Positions 15,830 to 25,600 of a DNA stretch of 40,522 bases are shown piece after piece. Positions within the stretch are counted from its first letter, which is position 1; the number at the start of each line of letters is the position of its first letter. The stretch is from assembly GCA_022825185.1 (NCBI GenBank), contig JAJDYK010000050.1:1-40522 (forward strand). The letters run 5' to 3'. This DNA comes from Candidatus Latescibacterota bacterium (GTDB taxonomy: Bacteria > Latescibacterota > UBA2968 > UBA8231). A program made the position numbers and the translations under genes. The notes below the pieces were generated by a model. The model saw only the letters and a program-made list of their open reading frames with translations. It did not search any database and was not told the origin of the DNA.

Positions 15830-18381
15830 TAATCCACCACATTCGGTGGAGGATCGGGCCAGAATCCCAAGTTATGTTGCACGTCGCCTTGTTCGTTCAC
15901 GAACATGGTCACGTGGCAGTTGGTCGTCTTGCGTCCATTCGGCCAAGTACGGCCTTCGCCGCTATTGACGTTGTAGCTGACATGAGGCTGGTCTCGGTTG
16001 GCACCCGCCGTTACATCTAATACGACCATCGACGACGGCTGAAAGTCGCTGCAGATGTACTCGCCCCTAGAGGCACGCCACCAGTGCAAGTCTTCCCCGA
16101 ACACGTGCGTGTTCGGACTCCACATCGTGGCGTCGCGCCCGTTGATCTTAGTCGGCATCCGTTGCTCTCCGACGAAGGTCACCGATCCGGTTGCTACGTC
16201 CTCAACCCACAGTCCCCACCACTTCCCGCGGGCGTCCAACCCGCTTGGGCCTTCACGCAACTCGAACCGATAGGCCTGCCCCTCGATCCACTCGAACGGG
16301 TACATGATCTGATAACCCCCGCTTTCCGGGTTGTTGGGTTCAAGCAACCCGTCGGTCTTGCCGCCATCTGAGTCCCAGATCGCGTAGTTGATGACCTTGC
16401 CCTTCGGTATGTTGCGGAAGTGGCCGTCAGACTGAAATCCGGCATAGCCGAAGCCGGGTCCGATGCCCTCGGTGTTGACCAAGCTGAAGTTGTAGGCGTA
16501 GTAATGAAGAAGGCGCTCTTCGTTCAGGCTTTCCGGTGGATCGGCCACAAACATGAACGTCCACTCTAAACTCTCGTATTCGTCCTCCGGGAATCTATAC
16601 CAAGAGTATGTCTGCCCCACGTTCCACTTCCCTCGTTCTTGGTTGACAGAGAAGTGGGCCAAGATCTCATGCGCGTCGGTGGCTTCTGCTACATAGGTGG
16701 TATCGGTCGATAGCGTTTCGCCGTCCTTGATCCACCCCCAGAAGTCGTACCCGGGATTCGGGTGCGCCGTCAGCGTCGTCTTTCCAGTGGATCCCGTGAT
16801 GCTGGTCACAGAGCCTGCGTTGGTGGGGGGAACCCAGGTCTCCTCGACGGTCACGCGTATGCCAGCAGTGCATCTAGTTCCGCCGCTTTTCCTCTTCACA
16901 CAGGCCCCGTAGAAGTAGGTACGGGGAGTAGGGGGGACCGTCAGGCTAATCGTCGCCGCACGGGTGGCCGAAGCGTCCAGTGCATCTATTTCGTCCGTAC
17001 CCACTTCCGTGTCATCGGAAGTAATCGTCGCATTGTTGGAGCGATAGTAGTGCAGCGTCGTCGCTGCGGCCTGCTCATCGCCTTGGTTCTGCACGGTGAC
17101 CTGCAAGGTGAACGTCTGCCCCGGTGTCAGCCTGACGGCGCTGGCCGAAGGCGATTGAACGATCAGGCCGCTAGACGTACTATTCGTTTTCTCTTCTTCC
17201 GGCGTCTCGTCCCCTCCGACAATCACGCGGCCCCCAGTGGAGCAGTTGTTAAGTGTATCGCTCTCGTCGCTGACGCTGGCCACACAGGCTCCGTAGAAGT
17301 AGGTACGGGGAGTAGAGGGAACCGTCAGGCTAATCGTCGCCACACGGGTGGCCGAAGCGTCCAGTGCATCTATTTCGTCCGTACCCACTTCCGTGTCATC
17401 GGAAGTAATCGCCGCATTGTTGGAGCGATAGTAGTGCAGCGTCGTCGCTGCGGCCTGCTCATCGCCTTGGTTCTGTACGGTGACCTGCAAGGTGAACGCT
17501 TGCCCCGGCATCAGCCTGACGGCGCTGACCGAAGGCGATTGAACGATCAGATCCGGTCCTCTCTCGCTGTATGTACTATCCGTTTCCGCCGTTTCTTCCT
17601 CCGCGTCGTCTTCCTCTTCCTGCTGATCGTTGAACGTGCCGAACAGGTCGCAAAAGGCACAGTCGTCGTCCGTGGCCTTGCCCGCCGAATGCGGTCCCGA
17701 CGACACCACCAACTCCACCGGGGCCATACCCGACTCAACCCGAAAGGACGAATCCACATAGGGAACCAACCCGCTACCCGAAACAACCAACCCATACACT
17801 TGGGCACCCTCCCCACCACTAGACGCACCAGACCAAACAGAAGCGGCTCCGGCAGCCGAGACACCCGCTTGCCCGTCAAGCAGCACCATTCGACCTGTCT
17901 GGCTCTCTACTCCCACCGTCATTCGGTAGATGTACACCCCTGCTCCCATGGCTCGCCCCGCTGCATCTACCGCGTGCCACGTCGCCGTGTGAAAGCCCGC
18001 CGGTCGCTCCCCATCCACCAACGTCGCAATGTGCTGCCCCAACAGGTTGAACACCTCCAGCCGCACCGCAGCCGCAGCCGCCAGTTGATAGGGAATGATC
18101 GTCGAGGGATTGAACGGATTGGGATAATTCGGCCCCAACGCGAACCGCGCCGGCAGCGCCCGCCCCCCCAATGACGCTAACGGCAGGGCGAAATACCCCG
18201 TTCCATCGGTCATCGCGCGGGCAATTGCCCCTTGCTGCCGGTCGCTCAAATCGAAGATTCGCACCTGCGCATCGGCGATAGGCTCACCAGACTCCAACCG
18301 CACCCGCCCTTCAAGCAGCGGCTCCGCCGACACGGAGACGCTTAAAACTAATCCGACGAACCATCCGATTGCTGCCTTCAT
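15829..18381 (-). CDS. Large secreted multidomain protein with N-terminal FlgD-like sorting-type module and two CARDB repeats
   Basis: 850 aa, with a strong GAGGAGG ribosome site. A signal peptide (1-19) is followed by a short carboxypeptidase-regulatory-like stretch (LEGRVRLESGEPIADAQV). A complete FlgD-like module spans ~80-170 (NYPNPFNPSTIIPY; RLEVFNLLGQHIATL; AGVYIYRM). Next come an acidic linker (~250-270), two nearly identical CARDB-type adhesion modules (~280-370, ~410-500) and a small glycine-rich repeat with FWGW. The C-terminal ~300 residues are rich in Trp and Tyr, contain two segments resembling DUF3472-like secreted domains, and have no sorting tail. It lies 40 bp downstream of the 1261-aa secreted protein and is probably cotranscribed. 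Likely cell-surface or extracellular binding; function unknown. Confidence 0.85.
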   Translation of the reverse strand: MKAAIGWFVGLVLSVSVSAEPLLEGRVRLESGEPIADAQVRIFDLSDRQQGAIARAMTDGTGYFALPLASLGGRALPARFALGPNYPNPFNPSTIIPYQLAAAAAVRLEVFNLLGQHIATLVDGERPAGFHTATWHAVDAAGRAMGAGVYIYRMTVGVESQTGRMVLLDGQAGVSAAGAASVWSGASSGGEGAQVYGLVVSGSGLVPYVDSSFRVESGMAPVELVVSSGPHSAGKATDDDCAFCDLFGTFNDQQEEEDDAEEETAETDSTYSERGPDLIVQSPSVSAVRLMPGQAFTLQVTVQNQGDEQAAATTLHYYRSNNAAITSDDTEVGTDEIDALDASATRVATISLTVPSTPRTYFYGACVASVSDESDTLNNCSTGGRVIVGGDETPEEEKTNSTSSGLIVQSPSASAVRLTPGQTFTLQVTVQNQGDEQAAATTLHYYRSNNATITSDDTEVGTDEIDALDASATRAATISLTVPPTPRTYFYGACVKRKSGGTRCTAGIRVTVEETWVPPTNAGSVTSITGSTGKTTLTAHPNPGYDFWGWIKDGETLSTDTTYVAEATDAHEILAHFSVNQERGKWNVGQTYSWYRFPEDEYESLEWTFMFVADPPESLNEERLLHYYAYNFSLVNTEGIGPGFGYAGFQSDGHFRNIPKGKVINYAIWDSDGGKTDGLLEPNNPESGGYQIMYPFEWIEGQAYRFELREGPSGLDARGKWWGLWVEDVATGSVTFVGEQRMPTKINGRDATMWSPNTHVFGEDLHWWRASRGEYICSDFQPSSMVVLDVTAGANRDQPHVSYNVNSGEGRTWPNGRKTTNCHVTMFVNEQGDVQHNLGFWPDPPPNVVD
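16897..17166 (-). repeat. Direct repeat copy A encoding the second CARDB module
   Basis: This 270-bp segment is repeated at 17281-17550, exactly 384 bp (128 codons) away, in the same reading frame. I count 11 differences, about 96% identity, and all 11 are transitions. Six change an amino acid. The high DNA identity shows a recent duplication or gene conversion of one domain within the gene. Confidence 0.9.
17281..17550 (-). repeat. Direct repeat copy B encoding the first CARDB module
   Basis: This is the partner of the 16897-17166 copy and encodes the N-terminal of the two CARDB modules. The two are separated by a 114-bp spacer that is not itself repeated. The repeat ends fall close to the protein-domain borders (LIVQSPS at one end, YFYGACV at the other), as expected for duplication of a whole folding unit. 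Confidence 0.9.
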
Positions 18382-18421
18382 AACGTCGCCTCCTCTATTA
18401 ATCCATGTTACTTGTTTGGGG

Positions 18422-21400
18422 CTATCGCAATAGCATGAGCTTGCGCGTCAAGACCACTTCGTCAGTCACCAGCCGATACAGATACAGGCCGCTGGCGACC
18501 GAGCGACCTGCATCGTCTCGACCACTCCAGCGGTGCTGGTGAAAGCCGGCCTGCTGCAACCCGTGGCGCAGAACCGCCACCCGTTGCCCGGTCAACGAAA
18601 ACACTTCCAAGCGCACCGGCCCTGCCACGGGCAAGAAATAGGCCAGCACCGTCTGACTGTTGAATGGATTGGGGGCGTTCTGCGCCAACTGCGGGTGGTC
18701 GGGCAAGGCTATCAGCTTGCCACTGCCGTTTTGGAACGCGTCGAACAGGCTCGCCAAGGGCGACGCTTGCCCGGTGGCGGTAAAGGTTACTGGGGCTAGC
18801 CCTTCCACGGTGGCCGTCACGGTGTTGGTCCCCAGCTCGCTGCCCAGCGTCAGATAGGTTAGGGCGTACCCGTCGGCATTGGTCGTCTCCGTGGTGGTCG
18901 AGAGCGTCCCCCCACCAGCGGTCACCGCAAACGCGACGGCTACTCCGGCTAGGGCGGCATCGTTCTCGTCCGACACGAAGACTACAAACGGCTTGGCTAG
19001 TAGCTCGCCGACCGTGCCTTCTTGGTCTTCGCCGCAGACTTTAGTCAGCGTGCGGGGTGTGGCTTGCTCGGTAGCGGTGGCGGTAAAGGGCTCGGGTTCC
19101 AGCCCCGCGACGGAGATATCCACGGTGTTGGTCCCTGCCTCGCTGCCCAGCGTCAGCCGGGTAGCGGCTTGGCCGTTGGCATCGGTGATGGCGGTGATGG
19201 ACGTCTGGGAGGATTCGAAAGTACAAGGATCGGCATCGGTGTTCGCCGACAGCATGCCCCCGCCAGCGCTCACGGTAAACGTGACGATCACATCGGCCAT
19301 GGCCGCGCCTTCCTCATCGGATGCGACGACGACAAACGACTCGGCCAGTTGGGTGCTAGCCGGTCCTGTTTGGTCCTCGCCGCCGGTCTTGTCTAGCGTG
19401 TGGGGCATGAGATACCCGGAGAAGGGGATGTCGGCCTGTGCATCGTTCTCCTGCGGATGCGACTGCGACAAGACCTCTGGGGTACAGATGGCATCCTCGT
19501 CGTCGCACGAGGTAGTCTGTGGTAGGGATATGCTCACATCGGCCGCGTCAGGTTGTATCTGGATTTCCCATAGGTCGTTGCGACCCTCCACGCGTTGCAG
19601 ACTGTTCATCCTGCCACCGGTCACCGTCAGCGCCTGCCGCAGCGTCGCGGCGGTGCTCCCAATCGGTTCGCTGAACGCTAGTTGCAGCGTGAAGAGGATG
19701 CCGATGTGCTCTTCGGGCACTTCCTCGAAGTGCGCTGTCAGCGGCGCTCGGGGAATGGAGATGGCTATGCCCGCCGACAGCCTCCATCCTCCTGCGGTAC
19801 AGACGGCGTTGTCGCTGTCGCACGAGGCGGTCGGCGGCAGGGAGAGGCTCACCGCCTCGTTGCTGTTGGGAGTCAGGGTGATCTCCCATAGGTCGCTGCG
19901 GTCGTCCACCTGTTGGACGCTGGTTATCGTAGCATTGGTCGCCGTCAGCGCCTGCGTCAGCGCCGCAGCGGTCGTGTCAATCGGTTCGCTGAACGCCAGT
20001 TGCAACGCGAACGGAGTGGTGCTGTGGTGTCCTGCCGGCACCTCCTCAAAGCGCGCTGTCAGCGGCACCCTAGAAATGGAGGTGGATATGCCCACCACCA
20101 GCTTCTTACTGTCATTAGAGGAGCAGATGGCACCGGCGGCGGAGCACAAGGCGGTCGCTGGCAGGGAGATGCTCACGTCGGCGTTGGAGTTGGGGGTCAC
20201 CGTGATCTCCCACCGATCGCCTAAGCCACTCACCTCCTGCGCGCTGGTCACCGTACCGCCGGTCACCATCACTGCCTGCTGCATCTGCTCTGCGGTCGTG
20301 CTAATCCGTTCGCTGAATGCGATCAGCACGGTGAACGCCGTCGTGCCGTCGTGCCCTGCTGGCACGTCCCTAAAGAGTGCCTGCAGAAAGGGGGACCCCT
20401 CGATGAACAACCCCAACCTCGGCGTCGGCGTCGTTATCTTCTTCTCTGCCGCCTCAATGGTTCCGCTTGCCGGGTAGGCGTCGCTGGTCAGCGTCTCGCT
20501 GAAGCCAGCATCATCGGTGAAGAAGACCTTGACTTTGACCTTATCGCCTTGGTCGGTCGATACTAGGGTGTAGGTGCTCGATGTCGCGCCGGAGAGGCTC
20601 GTCTCGTTGCCGCCGTCCACCCGAATCCACTGGTAGCGGTAGATGACGGTGGTTAGCCCGTCGGCGTCGGCAATCCCGCTGGTGGACGCCGTCAGCGTCT
20701 GACCCACCTGCGCCGTGCCCGAAATTGTCGGTGCCCCCGTGGCAGCGTCGTTGCCGGTGTTGTTAGTCACCGCTTGGTCGGTCAGCGCCTCGGCGTCGAG
20801 GCGGTCCAGGTTCTGCACCGGATTCGACGTTGGCACCGCGTAGCTCACCGTCACCGTCTGCCCGGTGGTCACTGCAGTCGCCAGCGTCAGCGTCACCGCC
20901 GAGCCGCTGATGGCCACGTTCGCAGGGGCCGTCCCCGAGCCGCCGTTTACCTTGACCGAATACGCGCCCGTTGAGGGCACCGAACCCGTGTCCAGCGTCT
21001 CGTCGTAGGTCAGCACCAGCGAGGTCCCGTTCACCGTGGCCGTACTCAGTACCGGCGGCGTGGTGTCGGTGTCGTCGACGATGGTCACGGTCGTTTCAGC
21101 GCGCGAGCCCTTCTTGATGATTGCTGGCCAAGACGTGTCGGTCGTATCGAAGGAGAGCTTGACGCTCTCGCCCTCGTCGGCGATATACTCGTCGGCGGCA
21201 CTGAAGGTGAACGACTGTTCCGTTTCACCGGCGTTGAAGGTGACGTCATCAGGCACGCCCGAGAAGTCGCTGGCATCCGCGCCGCCTTGGGGCGTCGCGA
21301 TCAACGGGATGACCACTGTTTGCAAGGGGTCCGCGTTCAGCACGACCTTGACTTCTACCCCATCGCCCTCGTCGACCGAATAGGTGGCTTGGTCAAAGGA

Positions 21401-22207
21401 AACGGACCTTTTGCCGATCTTGATTTCGATGGAGGACGCTGAGTTCCAGACGTCGGTGTTCAGGCCGGTCGCCACCATGTTCCTAGGGAGGGAGAAAGTG
21501 ATGGTGCCGACGCTTCTGTTCTGAATGCTGCTGCTGTTCCAGTGATACCTAAATTCGGTGTTTGAAATCCTCTGGTGCCAGTCATAACTGGGCCCGGTTA
21601 CCCTTACGTCAGATTGTGCGTCGAATCTCCAAGTGTTGGCCTCAACCTCACCATGTGGTTGCTCGACGCTCTCGCTGAAGGTGAGGGTCACCCGGAAACC
21701 TGAGATTGCCGGTTCGGTGGCAGTGGTGGTTAACGTGGCGGTGAGCGCTGGAACGACGGTGTAGGTTACCTCGGCGGCCTCGTTGTCCCCATCGGAGGTG
21801 CTTACCACCCCCGCCGGGACCTTGACCGTGACGGTGCTGGCGCTCTGGTCCACGGCAATGACTACGAGCCAAATGTTGAGAAGACCCAGCACTCTTTGCT
21901 CGAAGGAACTGACCGTGCCGTTGGTGATTTCCAATTCATCGCTTTCCAAGCCGGTGGCGCTGGGCGAGAAGGCGATTCGGACCCTGAATTCACCGCCGAC
22001 CTCGGTGCTGATGCTAGTGTTGCCATTGGGCCTGAGCCGATCGATGCGCGTCACGGTCTGCGCCTGCGCCGTCCCCGCCAACAGCACGATGAAAGCCAGC
22101 AGCAGCGCGGCCGATGCAACGCAGCGATGGCCTAAACGAGGGGGCCGGGGCTTGCTAGAAGTCGCGGGTTTAGTACGCTCGATGCTGTTCTCCAATCCAA
22201 TCTTCAT
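18422..22207 (-). CDS. Large secreted multidomain beta-sandwich protein with C-terminal FlgD-like (T9SS-like) sorting domain
   Basis: 1261 aa from the ATG at 22207, which has GGGAGGA four bases upstream; a longer frame to 22255 lacks such a site. A signal peptide with a long basic n-region ends near 50 (AGTAQAQ). Beta-sandwich modules follow in order: a cadherin/Calx-beta-like one (YSVDEGDGVEVKVVL), a SwmB-type one (LVLTYDETLDTGSVPSTGAY) and an Ig-like one (PTISGTAQVGQTLTAS). Three ~110-residue repeats come next (LTARFEEVPAGHHSTTPF type, each with a Cys pair), then two Big_1/invasin-like modules (VIVTFTVSAGGGML). The last ~95 residues are a complete sorting domain (NAPNPFNSQT; RLEVFSLTGQRV; SGLYLYRL; ending TRKLMLLR). 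It is probably displayed on or released from the outer surface as an adhesin or glycan binder; no catalytic domain is visible. Confidence 0.88.
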   Translation of the reverse strand: MKIGLENSIERTKPATSSKPRPPRLGHRCVASAALLLAFIVLLAGTAQAQTVTRIDRLRPNGNTSISTEVGGEFRVRIAFSPSATGLESDELEITNGTVSSFEQRVLGLLNIWLVVIAVDQSASTVTVKVPAGVVSTSDGDNEAAEVTYTVVPALTATLTTTATEPAISGFRVTLTFSESVEQPHGEVEANTWRFDAQSDVRVTGPSYDWHQRISNTEFRYHWNSSSIQNRSVGTITFSLPRNMVATGLNTDVWNSASSIEIKIGKRSVSFDQATYSVDEGDGVEVKVVLNADPLQTVVIPLIATPQGGADASDFSGVPDDVTFNAGETEQSFTFSAADEYIADEGESVKLSFDTTDTSWPAIIKKGSRAETTVTIVDDTDTTPPVLSTATVNGTSLVLTYDETLDTGSVPSTGAYSVKVNGGSGTAPANVAISGSAVTLTLATAVTTGQTVTVSYAVPTSNPVQNLDRLDAEALTDQAVTNNTGNDAATGAPTISGTAQVGQTLTASTSGIADADGLTTVIYRYQWIRVDGGNETSLSGATSSTYTLVSTDQGDKVKVKVFFTDDAGFSETLTSDAYPASGTIEAAEKKITTPTPRLGLFIEGSPFLQALFRDVPAGHDGTTAFTVLIAFSERISTTAEQMQQAVMVTGGTVTSAQEVSGLGDRWEITVTPNSNADVSISLPATALCSAAGAICSSNDSKKLVVGISTSISRVPLTARFEEVPAGHHSTTPFALQLAFSEPIDTTAAALTQALTATNATITSVQQVDDRSDLWEITLTPNSNEAVSLSLPPTASCDSDNAVCTAGGWRLSAGIAISIPRAPLTAHFEEVPEEHIGILFTLQLAFSEPIGSTAATLRQALTVTGGRMNSLQRVEGRNDLWEIQIQPDAADVSISLPQTTSCDDEDAICTPEVLSQSHPQENDAQADIPFSGYLMPHTLDKTGGEDQTGPASTQLAESFVVVASDEEGAAMADVIVTFTVSAGGGMLSANTDADPCTFESSQTSITAITDANGQAATRLTLGSEAGTNTVDISVAGLEPEPFTATATEQATPRTLTKVCGEDQEGTVGELLAKPFVVFVSDENDAALAGVAVAFAVTAGGGTLSTTTETTNADGYALTYLTLGSELGTNTVTATVEGLAPVTFTATGQASPLASLFDAFQNGSGKLIALPDHPQLAQNAPNPFNSQTVLAYFLPVAGPVRLEVFSLTGQRVAVLRHGLQQAGFHQHRWSGRDDAGRSVASGLYLYRLVTDEVVLTRKLMLLR

Positions 22208-22604
22208 TATTCCTCCCTTTTTCGTTGATTTACGGCAACGGAGTTTTAGCGACATGAACTAACTACCGCTGTTTAAGCAGAACATTTTAATATATAGAAT
22301 TGGAGTAAAAAATAAATTAAAATATTACAATAAAATTATACTATTTTGGTGTATTTTTATAGATAAAATACGACATATAGTAAAAAAATTAAAAAGGACG
22401 ATATATAGTAAAAATATCATAAAGGACGATATATCGTCCTTCTAAGGAAAATTTACTTGATTTGCTTAAATGACAGAGATATTATGCATTAATACAATGT
22501 GTTACTTTTTTGGAGGGGAGTACCCTCAACACGTATGGCGATGATAGACGGCCAACGTTACCTTTGTATCCTGTAATTTGCTAAATTTTCCGAAGGTTTT
22601 TTGC
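22208..22604. promoter_or_regulatory. AT-rich divergent control region between the secreted-protein operon and the propeller regulator
   Basis: This ~400-bp gap has no convincing gene. It is strikingly AT-rich between about 22270 and 22500, in contrast to its surroundings. It must contain the promoters for the minus-strand 1261-aa gene and the plus-strand regulator gene. I found no clear -24/-12 (GG-N10-GC) sigma54 promoter on either strand by eye. The 28-bp-phased repeats and the 20-bp palindrome listed separately are its main structures. Confidence 0.6.
22371..22441. repeat. Three 28-bp-phased iterons ending in a perfect 20-bp palindrome
   Basis: CGACATATAGTAAAAA begins at 22371, CGATATATAGTAAAAA at 22399 and CGATATATCGTCCTT at 22427, a period of exactly 28 bp. 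The first two full units agree at 24 of 28 positions. The third unit forms the palindrome AAGGACGATATATCGTCCTT (22422-22441, every base paired). The 28-bp spacing is close to, but not exactly, three helical turns (31-32 bp). Palindromic, phased sites in a divergent control region are what a dimeric Fis-HTH activator would bind; the neighbouring regulator is the obvious candidate. Confidence 0.75.
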
Positions 22605-25600
22605 ATGATCAAATCACTTAGTCGCACGGGCACTTGGAAGACGTATTCTATAAGCGACGGCCTGCCATCGCTGCGCATCGTGTACATCGCCGAGGACTGC
22701 GAGGGATACATCTGGTTCGCCGCGCATGACAACGGGGTCTGCCGCTTTGACGGCGATGCGTTCCAGCATTTCACTACACAGGAAGGTCTTATTCACGACC
22801 ATGTTTCCTGTATCCAAAAAGACCGTCAAGGCCGGCTGTGGTTTGGGACCCTAAACGGAGTATGCTGGTATGACGGGGTAGGCTTCCACTACTTGGCGGA
22901 CGACGGCATTGCTGGCTGTGAGGTGAGGTCTATATACGAGGATCGTCAAGGCCGTATCTGGTTTGGTGGCATCAGTACCGTGGGCTATTACGACGGGACG
23001 GCTTTCCACGACTTGACTCCGCTCTACCTCGAGCAATACCAGCAGCCGTTGCCGCCTGATTTTCCTCTTAATAACTGTGTGGGCATCGCCCAAGACCCAC
23101 AAGGCCACCTGTGGTTTGGCTTTAAGGACCTCATCCGTTTTGATGGCGAATCCTTCCACCGCTACGAAGCGGATGAGGGCTTTCCCCGCATCAGGGCCGG
23201 TTATAGCGTGGGTCAGGACCATACCGGCAAGGTGTGGATCGGTCGGAAGGGGAGAGGCCTCCTCTATTTCTACGACAACAACACCTTCCAGTCTGTCAAA
23301 GAGGGCTTGAATTGTTGGCTGCGCCGAATTACGTGCGACCGGGACGGTCGGATGTGGTTTGGCACGATGGCCGGTGCATTCTACCAAGACGATGATGGGT
23401 TCAGCCGATTCACCGCGGCCGATGGGCTACCTCATTCCTCGGTCACAGCCGTGTTCCACGACCGCGAGGATCACTTTTGGTTTGCCACGTGGAACGGGGT
23501 TGGGCGGTACGATGCGCATAGCATCACCGTTTTCGACCCGCGGGCGAACATAATTAGAAAAGTGAATGAAGTCTCGCAGATCGCCCAAGACCGGCAAGGG
23601 GATGTATGGATCGGGTATGCCTCTCTCGGGTTCGATCACCCTGGCAAAAGCATCGTCCGCTTCGATGGTGCGCATTTTACGTTCGTGGAATCCGAGCAAG
23701 GTCGTGATATTAGCAACTGTTTCTCCATCTACGAAGACCTTGAGGGGCACCTGTGGTTCGGCGGCGGAGAGGGCCTGTTCCGCCGCGCAGGTCAAACGCT
23801 CAAAAAAGAGGACATAGCGACCGATATAGACGCCGGGGGCATTGGCCGCATCACCCAAGACCGGCAAGGACGATTCCTCTTCGGCTATTGGGAACACTAC
23901 ACCATACGCCAAGGAAAGAGAAAGTTTTCGGCCAGCCCATTACAGATCGTGTACCAGCAGGGCGAGTCGTGCCAAACCATCTTTGCCGAGGAGGGCGAAA
24001 AAATACCTCTCAGCCGCATTGGCGCGGTGATTGCTACGCGCAACGACGAAATCTATTTCCATTTGATCTATATCGATTACCTCGCTAGTGGCTCCGGCTT
24101 TGCCCGCTGGCATCTGGAAGAGGGGCTTACTTGGTACGGGATTGCAGACGGGCTGATTGACGACCGGGTCAACGACCTAGTATTAGATCGCGATGGCAAT
24201 CTATGGGTCGCTACGCAGGGCGGTCTCAGTTGCTTTGATGGCCACACCTTCCACTCCTTCACCACCGAAGACGGGCTGCCTAGCAACCGCATCCACTGTT
24301 TGTTGGAGGATGCGCGAGGACGCCTCTGGATCGGTACCGACCGTGAGGTGGCGCAGTACGATGGTCAGATTTTCCAGATCATTAAGTCTCCCCATATAGG
24401 ATCGGTTTGCCGCATCTTCGAAGATCGCGACGGCACCTTCTGGTTGGGCACGGTCGCGGGATCTGTTATACGCTACCGACCGAGGCAAATCTCACCCCGG
24501 ATTCGTCTAACTCAAGTGACCACCGATCAGGTCTATGAGAAAGCGGACGGTTGCTCCTCCACGGTGGGGCAGCCGGTGGTTTTCGAGTACAAGGGGATCG
24601 GCTTTGCTACCCCTCCCCGCGACATGCTCTATGTCTATCGCTTGCAAGGCTACGACGCCGACTGGTGTCCCGCAACCCGCGAGCTGCGGGCCTCGTATCA
24701 AGACCTGCCGCCGGGCGACTACACCTTTCAAGTCCGCGCCATAGACCGAGACCTCAATTACTCGGAGACGGCGCAGGTGCAGCTTGCGGTAGAGCCCGAC
24801 CCGGCGGTCGAGGGCCGATCGACCGCGTTTGATGGCGGCAACCAATGGATTGGACAGGCGCAGGGCTTGCGCGAGTTTCAAACCAAACTCACGGAGGTGG
24901 CCCCCACCGATCTGACCGTGCTGATTCTAGGTGAAAAAGGGGTAGGTAAGAGGTTCGCGGCGCAGACACTACACGCGTTGAGTGCCTATGGCAACGGCCC
25001 TTTTATCCAAGTCAACTGCGGGGCTTTATCCCAAGCGTTGATCGACCGCGAACTCTTTGGTCTCGAAAACAAGAAGGCTACCAGCGCCGTAGGCAAGGTG
25101 GAACTAGCCCAAGACGGCACCCTGTTTTTGGATGAAATCGGCGATCTGACGTTGGACACGCAAGACAAGATCCTTCGCTTGTTGAAAGAGCGCACGTTTG
25201 AGCGGGTGGGCGGCAATAAGACGCGAACGGCGCAGACGCGCATGGTAGTAGCGACGAGTCGCGACCTGCAGAAGATGGTGCAGGCGGGTGTTTTTCGCGA
25301 GGAGTTGTATTCGCGCCTGCAGTTTTTTACGCTGTACATGCCACCCCTGCGCGAGTACAAAGAAGACATCCCGGCCTTGGCCGAGTTTTTCAAGAATCGC
25401 ATGGCAGCCTACCTCGACAAGGAACCTCCCTCCTTGAGTTCCGAGGCTATAGAGCTGCTACAAGCCTATGATTGGCCGGGGAATGCGGAGGAACTAGAGC
25501 ATTGCATCCAGCAGGTTGTCATAGCCTGCCAAAGTTCTCAAATCGGCCCGACCGAGCTGATGCAGGTCGGTTTTGACCTCGCAGACGACACGCTTGGCAG

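Noticed and set aside
15820..15835. Programmed -1 frameshift joining the sorting tail to the 850-aa protein
   Set aside because: There is no X-XXY-YYZ slippery heptamer or clear downstream structure, and only the last strand of a sorting domain lies downstream. A scar is the simpler reading.
16897..17550. Diversity-generating retroelement template/variable repeat pair
   Set aside because: No reverse transcriptase is present, both copies are coding, and changes are not adenine-specific.
16762..18174. Long plus-strand open frame (470 codons) opposite the 850-aa secreted protein
   Set aside because: Its product is Arg/His-rich without domains, mirrors the repeats of the real gene and has no ribosome site. 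It is a shadow of the minus-strand coding frame.
18879..20477. 532-codon plus-strand frame opposite the 1261-aa secreted protein
   Set aside because: Ser/Val/Ala-rich low-complexity translation with no fold signature. The minus strand has a signal peptide, ordered domains and a sorting tail.
22371..22441. Short CRISPR-like array
   Set aside because: The 28-bp units are contiguous, not repeat-spacer, only three in number, and no cas gene is near.
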